From NCBI GenBank assembly GCA_903881085.1, contig CAIRSA010000296.1:1-39984 (forward strand): a stretch of 39,984 nt of DNA. The letters run 5' to 3'. Positions 14,906-22,330 of this stretch are shown piece after piece (positions within the stretch are counted from its first letter, which is position 1; every line of letters starts with the position of its first letter). Made by a program: the position numbers and the translations under genes. The stretch comes from an uncultured Acidobacteriia bacterium. Its GTDB lineage: Bacteria > Acidobacteriota > Terriglobia > Bryobacterales > Bryobacteraceae. The notes under the pieces were generated by a model. It had not been told where the DNA came from. It ran no database searches and saw only the letters and a program-made list of their open reading frames with translations.

Positions 14906-15473
14906 TATTTATGGTCACCTGACCGGTTTCCGAATCGACGTAGCGCGCGTTGACCGATCCTTCCGCGCTTACGGTTAACATTACAGGTTGCGAGCCGGGG
15001 GCGCGCAGCGTCATTGCCGAGCCGCCCTGTTTCAATTCCACGCCAGACTGCGTTGCTTCAATTGAGATACCCGCCGCGACTTGGGGAGGTTTGGACTGGG
15101 CGAGCTTTGTTGCTTCTGGCTTTGGGACATGCAGGAACCAGCCGGTGAGCACTACCAGCGTGACGGCGGTGAGGGCGAATGTGGGACGCCAGCCGAGGGG
15201 CTCGTTGTCGCCGTGCGGGCGATCTACAATGGAGCCGGCTTCAAGTCCCAGTTTGATGTTGGCGCGCATTTCGGCGGCGAGATGGTCCCAGTCGAGGTTG
15301 GGAGGGAGCTCTTCGGCCTGGATGTTTAGAGTTTTGGTGGCGCCGAGGAAGTCGGCTACTTCCTTCTGGCATTGGGCGCAGTTGCGGACGTGGAGGTGCG
15401 TGGTCAGGCGGGCCCATGGATATTGGTCGTTGTGGGCGTAGAGCGCTAGTTGTGTGATTTCGGGGTGTCGCAT
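14889..15473 (-). CDS. Zinc-binding anti-sigma factor
   Basis: This 194-aa protein has an N-terminal ZAS motif, H28-x3-C32-x2-C35 (HVRNCAQC), the mark of zinc-binding anti-sigma domains. One membrane segment is at about residues 95-115 (FALTAVTLVVLTGWFL), and the C-terminal ~80-residue part is periplasmic. It would hold the ECF sigma factor encoded 52 bp upstream at the membrane until a signal arrives. The gap between the two genes carries a hairpin repeat. Confidence 0.8.
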   Translation of the reverse strand: MRHPEITQLALYAHNDQYPWARLTTHLHVRNCAQCQKEVADFLGATKTLNIQAEELPPNLDWDHLAAEMRANIKLGLEAGSIVDRPHGDNEPLGWRPTFALTAVTLVVLTGWFLHVPKPEATKLAQSKPPQVAAGISIEATQSGVELKQGGSAMTLRAPGSQPVMLTVSAEGSVNARYVDSETGQVTINNVSFE

Positions 15474-15482
15474 TGGTTGATT

Positions 15483-15521
15483 GGCGGGACTAAAGTCCCG
15501 CGCAGGCTAAAGCCCGCCCCA
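15483..15521. repeat. Double-hairpin intergenic repeat, copy 1
   Basis: GCGGGACT-AA-AGTCCCGC is a perfect 8-bp hairpin, followed by a second imperfect one, GCAGGCT-aa-AGCCCGC, and CCCCA. A similar two-hairpin unit lies at 37185-37224. It separates the sigma and anti-sigma genes and may form structure in their shared mRNA. Confidence 0.6.
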
Positions 15522-15525
15522 CAGT

Positions 15526-16077
15526 TTAGGGCTTCCTCCTTTCCAGATATTTGCGGAACTTGATACGGGCGTTGGCGATGTGGCTGCGGACAGTGGCTTT
15601 GGAGCAGTTCAGCTCGCGGGCCACTTCTTCCGCAGGCAGGCCGTCTACATCGCGCATAATCAGCGCCTGGCGTTCGCGGTCAGAAAGCAGCCGCAGGCCG
15701 TCTTCAAGATAGGCCTGATGTTCGCCACGGAGTACGGACTGTTCCGGCGATTCCGAGGGCTGGCGTAGTTCGGTCTCGGGCACATCGGCGATATCGACCA
15801 TGGAGATACGGCCGTGGCGGCGGAGAAAATCGATGGCGGTGTTCGTGGCGATGCGCGACAGCCAGTGCGACGCTTTTTCCAGGTCTTTCAGCTGGTCACC
15901 ATGCTGCAACGCCTTGATAAACGCTTCCTGGGTAAGATCTTGCGCATCGGCTACATTGCCTACCTTGCGATAGATAATGAGGAACACACGGCGCATATTG
16001 TCGGCAATGAAGCGGTTTTGCCGCTCCGCAGCCTGTGCTGCCGCGGCCGGAGCCAACTCGGGAAGTGGTTCGCTCAT
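15526..16077 (-). CDS. ECF RNA polymerase sigma factor
   Basis: The 183-aa protein from ATG 16077 (MSEPLPELAP) has sigma region 2 (VADAQDLTQEAFIKALQHGD then HWLSRIATNTAIDFLRR) and region 4 (LSDRERQALIMRD, then the HTH LPAEEVARELNCSKATVRSH). The length is typical for ECF sigma factors. The open frame continues far upstream in the same register, but that part is antisense to the thiolase gene. The anti-sigma factor is directly downstream. It probably controls its own operon. Confidence 0.92.
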   Translation of the reverse strand: MSEPLPELAPAAAAQAAERQNRFIADNMRRVFLIIYRKVGNVADAQDLTQEAFIKALQHGDQLKDLEKASHWLSRIATNTAIDFLRRHGRISMVDIADVPETELRQPSESPEQSVLRGEHQAYLEDGLRLLSDRERQALIMRDVDGLPAEEVARELNCSKATVRSHIANARIKFRKYLERRKP

Positions 16078-16170
16078 TACTCTTACCATAGCGCCTACAA
16101 GATGTTCGACGCAAAAGCCATGGTAAACGTGCAAGCGATAATTTGTGGGGAGCGGTATTCTAATGGATGT

Positions 16171-17331
16171 ATGAGACCTGTTCTGGTAGCAGCGGCGGGG
16201 AAGACGGCGTTCGGCGCGTTTGCGGATCGCGATTTGCGGTCGCTGGCGGTGGAGGCTTGCGAGAAATGCCTGAGCGAGGCGCAGTGTCCGCCGGGGAAGG
16301 TAGACGCATTTTTCCTCGGGAATTTCGCTGGTCCTTCGTTTACGGGGCAGAATCACCTGGCGCCGTATATTGCGGCGGAGCTGGGTTTGGCTGGGATTCC
16401 GGCGACGCGGTTTGAGGCGGCGTGCGCGTCGAGCGGGGCGGCGTTTCATCAGGCGGTGCAGTGCGTGTCGGCGGGGATCTACGGCGCGGTGCTGGTATGC
16501 GGGGTTGAAAAGATGACATCGCAATCGACGGCCCGGGTGGCGGAGATTCTGGCCGGTGCGGGCGATGTGGTGGGCGAAGTGGCGGCGGGGGCTACGTTTC
16601 CGGCGCTGTTTGCGATGATCGCGCGGCGACATATGCATCTTTACGGGACGACGCGGGAGCAGATGGCTGCGGTGGCGGTGAAGAACCACTCGAATGGGGC
16701 GAAGAATCCGCAGGCGCATTTGCGCAAGGTGATTACGATGGAGCAGGCGCTGGCGGGCAAGCCGGTGGCCGATCCGCTGACGGTTTATGATTGCTCGTTG
16801 ATCAGTGACGGAGCAGCGGCGGTGCTGGTGGTGGCGGCGGAGCGGGCGGCGGAGTTCGCGGCGATTCCGGTGCGGGTGCTGGGGATTGCACAGACTTCGG
16901 ACCATGTAGCGCTGGACCAGAAGGCGGACATCACGTCGCTGGATGCGGTGCGGGTGTCGGCATTGCAGGCGTACCGGATGGCGCGGATGACAGCGGCGGA
17001 TATTGAGTTTGCCGAGGTGCATGATTGCTTCACGATCGCAGAGATTCTGGCGATGGAGGAGTTGGGCTTTGCGGGGAAGGGCGAGGGCGGTCCTTATGTA
17101 TATTCGGGGGCGACGGCGCTGGATGGCGCGCGGCCGGTGAATACGAGCGGCGGGCTGAAGAGCAAGGGGCATCCAGTGGGGGCGACGGGCGTGGCGCAGA
17201 TTTGCGATTTGATGCAGCAGATTCGGGGCGAGGCGGGTGCGCGGCAGGTGAAGCGGCATCATCTGGGGCTGGCGCAGAATCTAGGTGGGTCTGGGGCTAC
17301 GAGTGTGGTTAGTATTTTGGGGGCTATGTGA
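16171..17331 (+). CDS. Thiolase family protein (SCP2-type acetyl-CoA acetyltransferase)
   Basis: The 386-aa enzyme starts at MRPVLVAAAGKTAFGAFADR. The nucleophile is in FEAACASSG (about residue 88), with the catalytic His in KGHPVGATG and the acidic HDCFTIAE motif of the SCP2/non-decarboxylating branch. It ends LGGSGATSVVSIL rather than with the CGG box of classical PhaA thiolases. It would make or cleave 3-ketoacyl-CoA. A DUF35 OB-fold protein is encoded downstream, the usual partner of SCP2-type thiolases, so the two may form one complex in degradation of a branched or cyclic acyl-CoA. The frame is open well upstream, but no good start other than 16171 is seen. Confidence 0.85.
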   Translation: MRPVLVAAAGKTAFGAFADRDLRSLAVEACEKCLSEAQCPPGKVDAFFLGNFAGPSFTGQNHLAPYIAAELGLAGIPATRFEAACASSGAAFHQAVQCVSAGIYGAVLVCGVEKMTSQSTARVAEILAGAGDVVGEVAAGATFPALFAMIARRHMHLYGTTREQMAAVAVKNHSNGAKNPQAHLRKVITMEQALAGKPVADPLTVYDCSLISDGAAAVLVVAAERAAEFAAIPVRVLGIAQTSDHVALDQKADITSLDAVRVSALQAYRMARMTAADIEFAEVHDCFTIAEILAMEELGFAGKGEGGPYVYSGATALDGARPVNTSGGLKSKGHPVGATGVAQICDLMQQIRGEAGARQVKRHHLGLAQNLGGSGATSVVSILGAM

Positions 17332-17372
17332 GGCGGGGGCGTGTCGTGGGGGACACCCCGCACTGTCCGCAA

Positions 17373-17477
17373 GGGACAGCGCGGAATGTCCCCGGTGCGG
17401 ATTTTGAGGGACAGCGCGGAATGTCCCCGGTCCGGATTTTGAGAGACAGGGTGGAATGTCCCCGGTGCGGACCGGTG
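17373..17477. repeat. Three tandem 35-bp repeats with internal palindromes
   Basis: Units at 17373-17407, 17408-17442 and 17443-17477 begin GGGACAGCGCGGAATGTCCC. The first two differ at one position and the third is diverged. Each unit contains an inverted pair GGGACA/TGTCCC. A related GGGGGACACCCCGCA precedes them at 17349. The array fills the gap between the thiolase and OB-fold genes. Confidence 0.85.
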
Positions 17478-17506
17478 CGAATTTTTCTTTGTGCGGAGGC
17501 ATTGAG

Positions 17507-17710
17507 GTGAGGGGAATTATTTATACCGAGACGGTGGTTTGGTCGCCTCCGGAGGCGTTTGCGAAGGACGTGCCTTACCAGTTGGTGATTGTTACGCTGG
17601 ATGGCGGCAAGCGAGTTACTGGCCGCATGTTGGGCGAGCGGGTTGTGATCGATGACGCGGTGGAATTGGCGGAAGACCGCGCAGGAATTCCCTACTTTAG
17701 GAAAATATGA
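17507..17710 (+). CDS. DUF35-type OB-fold protein
   Basis: A GTG start at 17507 with GGAGG seven bases upstream gives 67 aa (RGIIYTETVVWSPPEAFAKD then VPYQLVIVTLDGGKRVTGRM). This is the OB-fold half of DUF35 acyl-CoA-associated proteins. The N-terminal zinc ribbon of full-length members is missing. The stop overlaps the aminotransferase ATG (ATGA). Such proteins pair with SCP2-type thiolases or hydratases and bind acyl-CoA. The partner here is probably the upstream thiolase. Confidence 0.75.
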   Translation: MRGIIYTETVVWSPPEAFAKDVPYQLVIVTLDGGKRVTGRMLGERVVIDDAVELAEDRAGIPYFRKI

Positions 17711-18867
17711 AATTAGCTAAAAGAATGGACCGCATCCTTATCGAGACTGCATTTGAGGTGCTGGTGAAGGCGCGTGCGCTGGAAGCGCAGGGGCGGAGCA
17801 TTGTGCATCTGGAGATCGGCGAGCCTGATTTTCAGACGCCGGCCCATGTTGCGGAGGCAGGCAAGCAGGCGATTGATCAGGGCTGGACGCACTACGGGCC
17901 GACGCAGGGCTATCCGGAGTTTCGCGAGGCGATTGCGCAGCACGTGAGCGAGACGCGCGGGATCAAGGCGACGGCGGCGCAGGTGTCTGTAACGCCGGGC
18001 GGCAAGCCGATTATGTTTTTCCCGATGATGGCGCTGCTGGAAGAGGGCGATGAGGTCATCTACCCGAACCCGGGGTTTCCGATTTATGAATCGATGATTC
18101 AGTTTCTGGGGGCAACGCCGGTGCCGGTGCCGCTAATTGAGGAGCGGCATTTCAGTTTCGATTTGAATGTGCTGCGCGACAACCTGAACGAGCGGACGAA
18201 GATGATCATTCTGAATTCGCCGCAGAATCCAACGGGCGGGGTGATTCCGGCGGAGGACATACGGGCGATTGCGGAGATGGTGCGGGATCGCGATGTGATG
18301 ATTCTTTCGGATGAGATCTATTCGCGTATTTACTATGGGGAACCGCCGCTGTCGATCGCGAGCCTGCCGGGGATGCAGGAGAAGACGATTATTCTGGATG
18401 GCTTTTCGAAGATTTATTCGATGACCGGGTGGCGGCTGGGCTACGGCGTGATGCCGGAGTGGCTGGTTGACGCGGTGAACAAGTTGATGGTGAATTCGAA
18501 TTCGTGCACGGCTAGCTTTACGCAGCGCGCTGGCCTCGCGGCATTGACCGGGCCGCAGCACGAGGCCGAGGCGATGGTGGCGGAGTTCACGCGGCGGCGG
18601 GCGGCGTTTTGCGATGCGTTGAATGAGTTGCCGGGGTTCCGCTGCGCGCGTCCGGCGGGGGCGTTTTATGCGTTCCCGAATATCACGGGAACGGGGCGCC
18701 GATCGAAGGAGCTGGCCGATGCTCTGTTGTATGAGGCGGGGGTGGCTTGTTTGAGCGGAGCGTCGTTTGGGAAGTGGGGCGAGGGGTATATCCGGTTCAG
18801 CTATGCGAATTCGTTTGAGAATTTGATGGAAGCGGTGGAGCGGATGCGAAAGTATCTGACGCGATGA
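17707..18867 (+). CDS. PLP-dependent class I/II aminotransferase
   Basis: The 386-aa enzyme shows the class I fold: N174 in NSPQNPTGG, D202 in SDEIYSRI, Schiff-base K235 in DGFSKIYSMTGWRLGY and the C-terminal Arg region YIRFSYANS. The N-terminal HLEIGEPDFQTP motif is typical of aspartate-like aminotransferases. The substrate cannot be told from sequence; Asp/aromatic/Ala branches are all possible. It is coupled to the OB-fold gene before it and to the secreted protein after it by ATGA overlaps. Confidence 0.9.
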   Translation: MKLAKRMDRILIETAFEVLVKARALEAQGRSIVHLEIGEPDFQTPAHVAEAGKQAIDQGWTHYGPTQGYPEFREAIAQHVSETRGIKATAAQVSVTPGGKPIMFFPMMALLEEGDEVIYPNPGFPIYESMIQFLGATPVPVPLIEERHFSFDLNVLRDNLNERTKMIILNSPQNPTGGVIPAEDIRAIAEMVRDRDVMILSDEIYSRIYYGEPPLSIASLPGMQEKTIILDGFSKIYSMTGWRLGYGVMPEWLVDAVNKLMVNSNSCTASFTQRAGLAALTGPQHEAEAMVAEFTRRRAAFCDALNELPGFRCARPAGAFYAFPNITGTGRRSKELADALLYEAGVACLSGASFGKWGEGYIRFSYANSFENLMEAVERMRKYLTR

Positions 18868-20465
18868 AGTTGCGGCCACCTGCTGCGGCGGTCGCGGTTG
18901 CGATGGTGGTTTCTGTTTGCGGACAGGAAGCACCGGCGAAGAAACTACGCGTACAGGGTCAGGTGGTCAATCTGGTTACGGGTGAACCGGTGCGGAAGGC
19001 GGAGGTGAAGTTGACTCCGGCGCCTGCGCGCAAGGGCGGATACGCCGTGATTACTGACGCACAGGGCAGATTTGTCTTTGCGGATGCCGCGCCGGGCCAT
19101 TATTCATTGACTGCGTCTCATACGGGCTTTATCGATGCCCGGTACGGGGCGCGCAATTCCCTGCAGGCTGGTAGCGTCCTCAATGTGTCGGCGATCGAGC
19201 CGTTGAACGATCTGTTGGTGCGGATTGCGCCGCTGGGCGTAATTGCGGGCAAGGTGATTGACGAGGAAGGCGAGCCGATTCCACGCTCCGCGGTGGAGGT
19301 TTTCAAAGAGACCTTTGTGCGCGGCTCGAAGCTGTTGGTGCCGGTGGGCAAGGAGGTCAGCAATGATCGAGGGGAGTACCGGATTGCCGGTCTGGCACCA
19401 GGCGAGTATGTGGCGCAGGCGTATCCCCCGGATGCGAATCCGGCTGAAGGGACGCCGAGGCAAGCGCTAACCGCGGTTTGTTTTCCGGCGGCCCTGGTCC
19501 GCGCCCAGGCGGAGAGAATCAGCGTGGGGGCTGGGGCGGTGATCGGGGGCATCGATATTCCGCTGCGGCGGGTGCCGGTAATGCGCGTGAAGGGGCGGCT
19601 GATTGATGGAGAGACGGGCAAACCGATGATCCGTGCAACGGTTGCGTTGACACCCAAAGATTCGCTGACGCCGCGGAATCCTGCGCGGACGGGGAACGAT
19701 GGGCGGTTCGAGGTTGCAGCGGTGGCGGCGGGGCTCTATACCGTTCTACTTTTGGGGCCATTGCCGGAGCAGATCAGCGTGGTGCATTCCTTTGAGGTTG
19801 CGGGGCGCGATATCGACAATTTGGAGATCAAAGTGACCGCGCCCAAGCCGATTTCGGTGGCGATTGCGGTGGATGGGGATAAGAAGCTTGGACTGAAGGG
19901 AATTGAGGTCGTGCTTGCGCCATCGGGCGGGATGAACTTCTATGGAACGGCCAGCGGGAGGACGCTGGAGGATGGGAGATTCCAGCTTAAGAATTTGAGC
20001 CCGGTGCGGTACAACATCGCGGTGGGCCGGCTGCCGGAAGACACGTGGGTGAAATCCATTGTGGTTGCGGGCAAGGAAGTTTTGGGGCAGGAGATCGACT
20101 GGGGTGCGGGGGTACGGGGTGACATTCGGATCACGATTGCTGCTGACGCGGCTAGTGTGAGCGGGCTGGTGGCGAATGAGAACGGTCCGGCAAATGGGGC
20201 GATGGTGGTGCTGCTGCCGGCGGACGCTTCGCGGCGGCATGACATCTTCGACAGGATCGTTCCGGTGGATCAGTTTGGGGCGTTTACGATTCGTGGCGTT
20301 GCGCCGATGGAGTATGTGGTTTTTGCGTTTGAGGAGTTGGAAGTGGGGGCCTGGCAGGACCCTGATTTGCTGAGTGGGGTGGAGAGTTATGGGCAGAGCC
20401 TTACGGTGGTGGAGGGTGGGGCTTTGAGCTTGCAGTTGAAGGCGGTTCCGGCGCGGCGGGAGTGA
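18864..20465 (+). CDS. Secreted carboxypeptidase-regulatory repeat protein
   Basis: The 533-aa product has a signal peptide (MKLRPPAAAVAVAMVVSVCG). A series of carboxypeptidase-regulatory-like beta domains follows: VQGQVVNLVTGEPVRKAEVK, IAGKVIDEEGEPIPRSAVEV, KGRLIDGETGKPMIRATVAL and later units with DGRFxLKNLSP. These are Ig-like transthyretin-type folds found in many acidobacterial surface proteins. No enzyme domain is present. It overlaps the aminotransferase stop by 4 bp, although the functional link is unclear. Confidence 0.8.
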   Translation: MKLRPPAAAVAVAMVVSVCGQEAPAKKLRVQGQVVNLVTGEPVRKAEVKLTPAPARKGGYAVITDAQGRFVFADAAPGHYSLTASHTGFIDARYGARNSLQAGSVLNVSAIEPLNDLLVRIAPLGVIAGKVIDEEGEPIPRSAVEVFKETFVRGSKLLVPVGKEVSNDRGEYRIAGLAPGEYVAQAYPPDANPAEGTPRQALTAVCFPAALVRAQAERISVGAGAVIGGIDIPLRRVPVMRVKGRLIDGETGKPMIRATVALTPKDSLTPRNPARTGNDGRFEVAAVAAGLYTVLLLGPLPEQISVVHSFEVAGRDIDNLEIKVTAPKPISVAIAVDGDKKLGLKGIEVVLAPSGGMNFYGTASGRTLEDGRFQLKNLSPVRYNIAVGRLPEDTWVKSIVVAGKEVLGQEIDWGAGVRGDIRITIAADAASVSGLVANENGPANGAMVVLLPADASRRHDIFDRIVPVDQFGAFTIRGVAPMEYVVFAFEELEVGAWQDPDLLSGVESYGQSLTVVEGGALSLQLKAVPARRE

Positions 20466-20478
20466 GGGAGGAAGCAGC

Positions 20479-20508
20479 CTGACAAGAGCAGGTTTACTCA
20501 GCGATAAT
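20479..20508 (+). promoter_or_regulatory. Promoter of the toxin-antitoxin pair
   Basis: CTGACA (20479-20484, 5 of 6 to consensus) and GATAAT (20503-20508) are 18 bp apart. Transcription would begin near 20515, about six bases before the antitoxin ATG. The message would therefore be almost leaderless, and the AGGA at 20509-20512 would lie upstream of the start point. Confidence 0.5.
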
Positions 20509-20520
20509 AGGAATGCTGCC

Positions 20521-20787
20521 ATGCAAGTAACCATTGATATTCCGGAGGATCTGGCTCAGGTGCTGGCATCCGGCACGAGCGAACTGGCGAAGACAACACT
20601 GGAGAGTGTTGCACTCGAGGGGATTCGTAGCGGGAAACTTTCGGAAGCCCAAGCGCGCCGTCTTTTGGGAATTTCTTCACGATATGAGATGGATGGCTTC
20701 CTTAAGGCGCATGACATCTACCCGCCCATGACGCTTGAAGACGTCCTATGTGACGCCGAAACCTCACGAGCTTTCCGATCCAAGTAA
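20521..20787 (+). CDS. UPF0175 family antitoxin
   Basis: The 88-aa protein has the UPF0175 pattern: VTIDIPEDLAQVL, TLESVALEGIRSGKLSEAQA, then RRLLGISSRYEMDGFLKAHD, which is the HTH. Such proteins are antitoxins paired with DUF3368 PIN-like toxins, as here. It would bind the toxin and repress the operon. The next gene starts directly after the stop. Confidence 0.88.
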   Translation: MQVTIDIPEDLAQVLASGTSELAKTTLESVALEGIRSGKLSEAQARRLLGISSRYEMDGFLKAHDIYPPMTLEDVLCDAETSRAFRSK

Positions 20788-21282
20788 ATGAGGCTGGTCG
20801 TCGCGGACACGTCGCCTATCAACTACCTGATACTGATCGGTGAGATTGGTCTACTGCGACAACTTTACTCCAGGGTCGCAATCCCCCAAGAGGTTTTCCG
20901 AGAATTGAGTTCAGAGAATGCACCTCCTGTAGTAGTTTCGTGGATACAGAATCCGCCTGATTGGTTGGATGTCAGATCAGCGCCATCGGAACTTGTACTC
21001 ACTGAGGCCGCTTTTACGGCTGAACTCGGCGCTGGGGAGGTTGGGGCAATCAGGCTTGCACTCATGGAGCAGGATAGCCTTCTGTTAATAGACGAGCTGC
21101 GTGGCAGAGAGGCTGCCCGGAATTTTGGGTTGTCTTTTGTCGGAATATTAGGCATTCTACTCGACGCCTACAAGGCTGGATTTATAGACTTGCGAGAGGC
21201 TTTCGAAAAATTGAAGAAGACCAACTTCCGGGTCAGCCAGACGCTTTTAGACAAGGTACTGGAATCGGCGCGGCGGAATTGA
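20788..21282 (+). CDS. DUF3368 PIN-like toxin
   Basis: The 164-aa protein begins VVADTSPINYLILIGEIGLL, with the first acidic PIN residue in ADTSP. It has the DUF3368 signature GAGEVGAIRLALMEQDSLLL followed by IDELRGREAARN, and ends FRVSQTLLDKVLE. It is expected to be an RNase toxin neutralised by the UPF0175 protein. The start abuts the antitoxin stop. Confidence 0.88.
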   Translation: MRLVVADTSPINYLILIGEIGLLRQLYSRVAIPQEVFRELSSENAPPVVVSWIQNPPDWLDVRSAPSELVLTEAAFTAELGAGEVGAIRLALMEQDSLLLIDELRGREAARNFGLSFVGILGILLDAYKAGFIDLREAFEKLKKTNFRVSQTLLDKVLESARRN

Positions 21283-21302
21283 GTGCCAGCCGGCAGGCCG
21301 CG

Positions 21303-22139
21303 TCACACTTCGTAGACGCGGGGCGGGGGGCGTTTGAGGTCCCAGACTACGCCTAACCAGGAGAGGGCTACCAGCACATAGTGGGCGATGTCGATTTCCC
21401 ACCAGAAGAAGCCTTGGCGCTCGCTCGATGGGGCGTAGTGGTGGTTGTTGTGCCAGCCTTCGCCCAAAGTAATTAGGGCGATTAACAGATTGTTGCGGCT
21501 GTCGTCTTTGGTCTGGTAGCGGCGGGAGCCGAAGACGTGGGCGAGGGAATTCACGGTGAACGTACCGTGGTAGAGCAGCACAGTGCTGATCAGGCCCCAC
21601 AAAACCAATTGCGGACCATTGGTGCCAAATTGCGGGGCGTGGATGGCTAGCCAGTTGCCGGTGATGGCAAGTGTGGCGCCAAGCAGGATTCCGGGCACCG
21701 CGTGATAATCATTCAGCCAGCGCAATTCGGGGAACTGCGAGTAGGGCCGGATGAGATGGAGCGGGGTGTCATCGTACTTCGTACAGAGAAACCAGCCCAT
21801 GTGCGACCACCAGAAATTGCGCGTTACTGGGGAGTGGATGTCGGCTTCGGTGTCGGAGTGCGCGTGGTGGTGACGGTGATGAGCAGCCCACCAAAGCGGG
21901 CCTTTCTGCACGCTGGAGGCGCCGATCCAGGCGAGCACGAACTGAAACCAGCGGCTTGTTTTGTAAGAAGCGTGGGCGAAGTAACGGTGATAGCCCGCGG
22001 TAATGGCAAACATGCGGACGAAATAAAGGGTGGCACAGGTCCATACGGCGAAGGGGCTGGCGCCAAACCAGAACACCAACGCGCAGGCGGCGTGCATCAG
22101 AAAAAAGGGAGAACTGCGCCACAGCGCGATGTGTTCCAT
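21303..22139 (-). CDS. Acyl-CoA delta-9-type fatty acid desaturase
   Basis: The 278-aa membrane enzyme has the three His boxes that hold the di-iron centre: HRYFAH (51-56), HRHHH (88-92) and WHNNHH in the last third (GEGWHNNHHYAPSSERQG). Membrane segments flank them. It inserts a cis double bond in acyl chains with O2, at the membrane. It is shorter than most eukaryotic members but normal for bacterial ones. It is transcribed alone, opposite to the toxin gene. Confidence 0.93.
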   Translation of the reverse strand: MEHIALWRSSPFFLMHAACALVFWFGASPFAVWTCATLYFVRMFAITAGYHRYFAHASYKTSRWFQFVLAWIGASSVQKGPLWWAAHHRHHHAHSDTEADIHSPVTRNFWWSHMGWFLCTKYDDTPLHLIRPYSQFPELRWLNDYHAVPGILLGATLAITGNWLAIHAPQFGTNGPQLVLWGLISTVLLYHGTFTVNSLAHVFGSRRYQTKDDSRNNLLIALITLGEGWHNNHHYAPSSERQGFFWWEIDIAHYVLVALSWLGVVWDLKRPPPRVYEV

Positions 22140-22330
22140 AGGGATTCAATCGATTATACGTTTGTTTGATTCCAGCGGATGCAAAGAGGTGTATTTTGTT
22201 GCAGGCAAAGAGTCTGATAAGATTCCTTTATAGCCCCCATGGACAAGCGCCTCACTAAATATTAAAATGTTTTGACAGGGTGTTCCGTTAGTTAAGTTTC
22301 AAACAGATAAAAATAAAGGAAGGTTAGTCT

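Noticed and set aside
16078..17262. Long N-terminal extension of the sigma factor frame (578 residues in total)
   Set aside because: It is antisense to the thiolase gene, highly Arg/His/Pro-rich as GC-rich shadows are, and the sigma domain begins only after MSEPLPE.
17373..17477. CRISPR array
   Set aside because: The 35-bp units are contiguous with no unique spacers, and no cas genes are nearby.
22272..22300. Full sigma70 promoter for the TonB receptor
   Set aside because: TTGACA is perfect, but no acceptable -10 box lies at 16-18 bp, so it is mentioned only as a possible -35 box.
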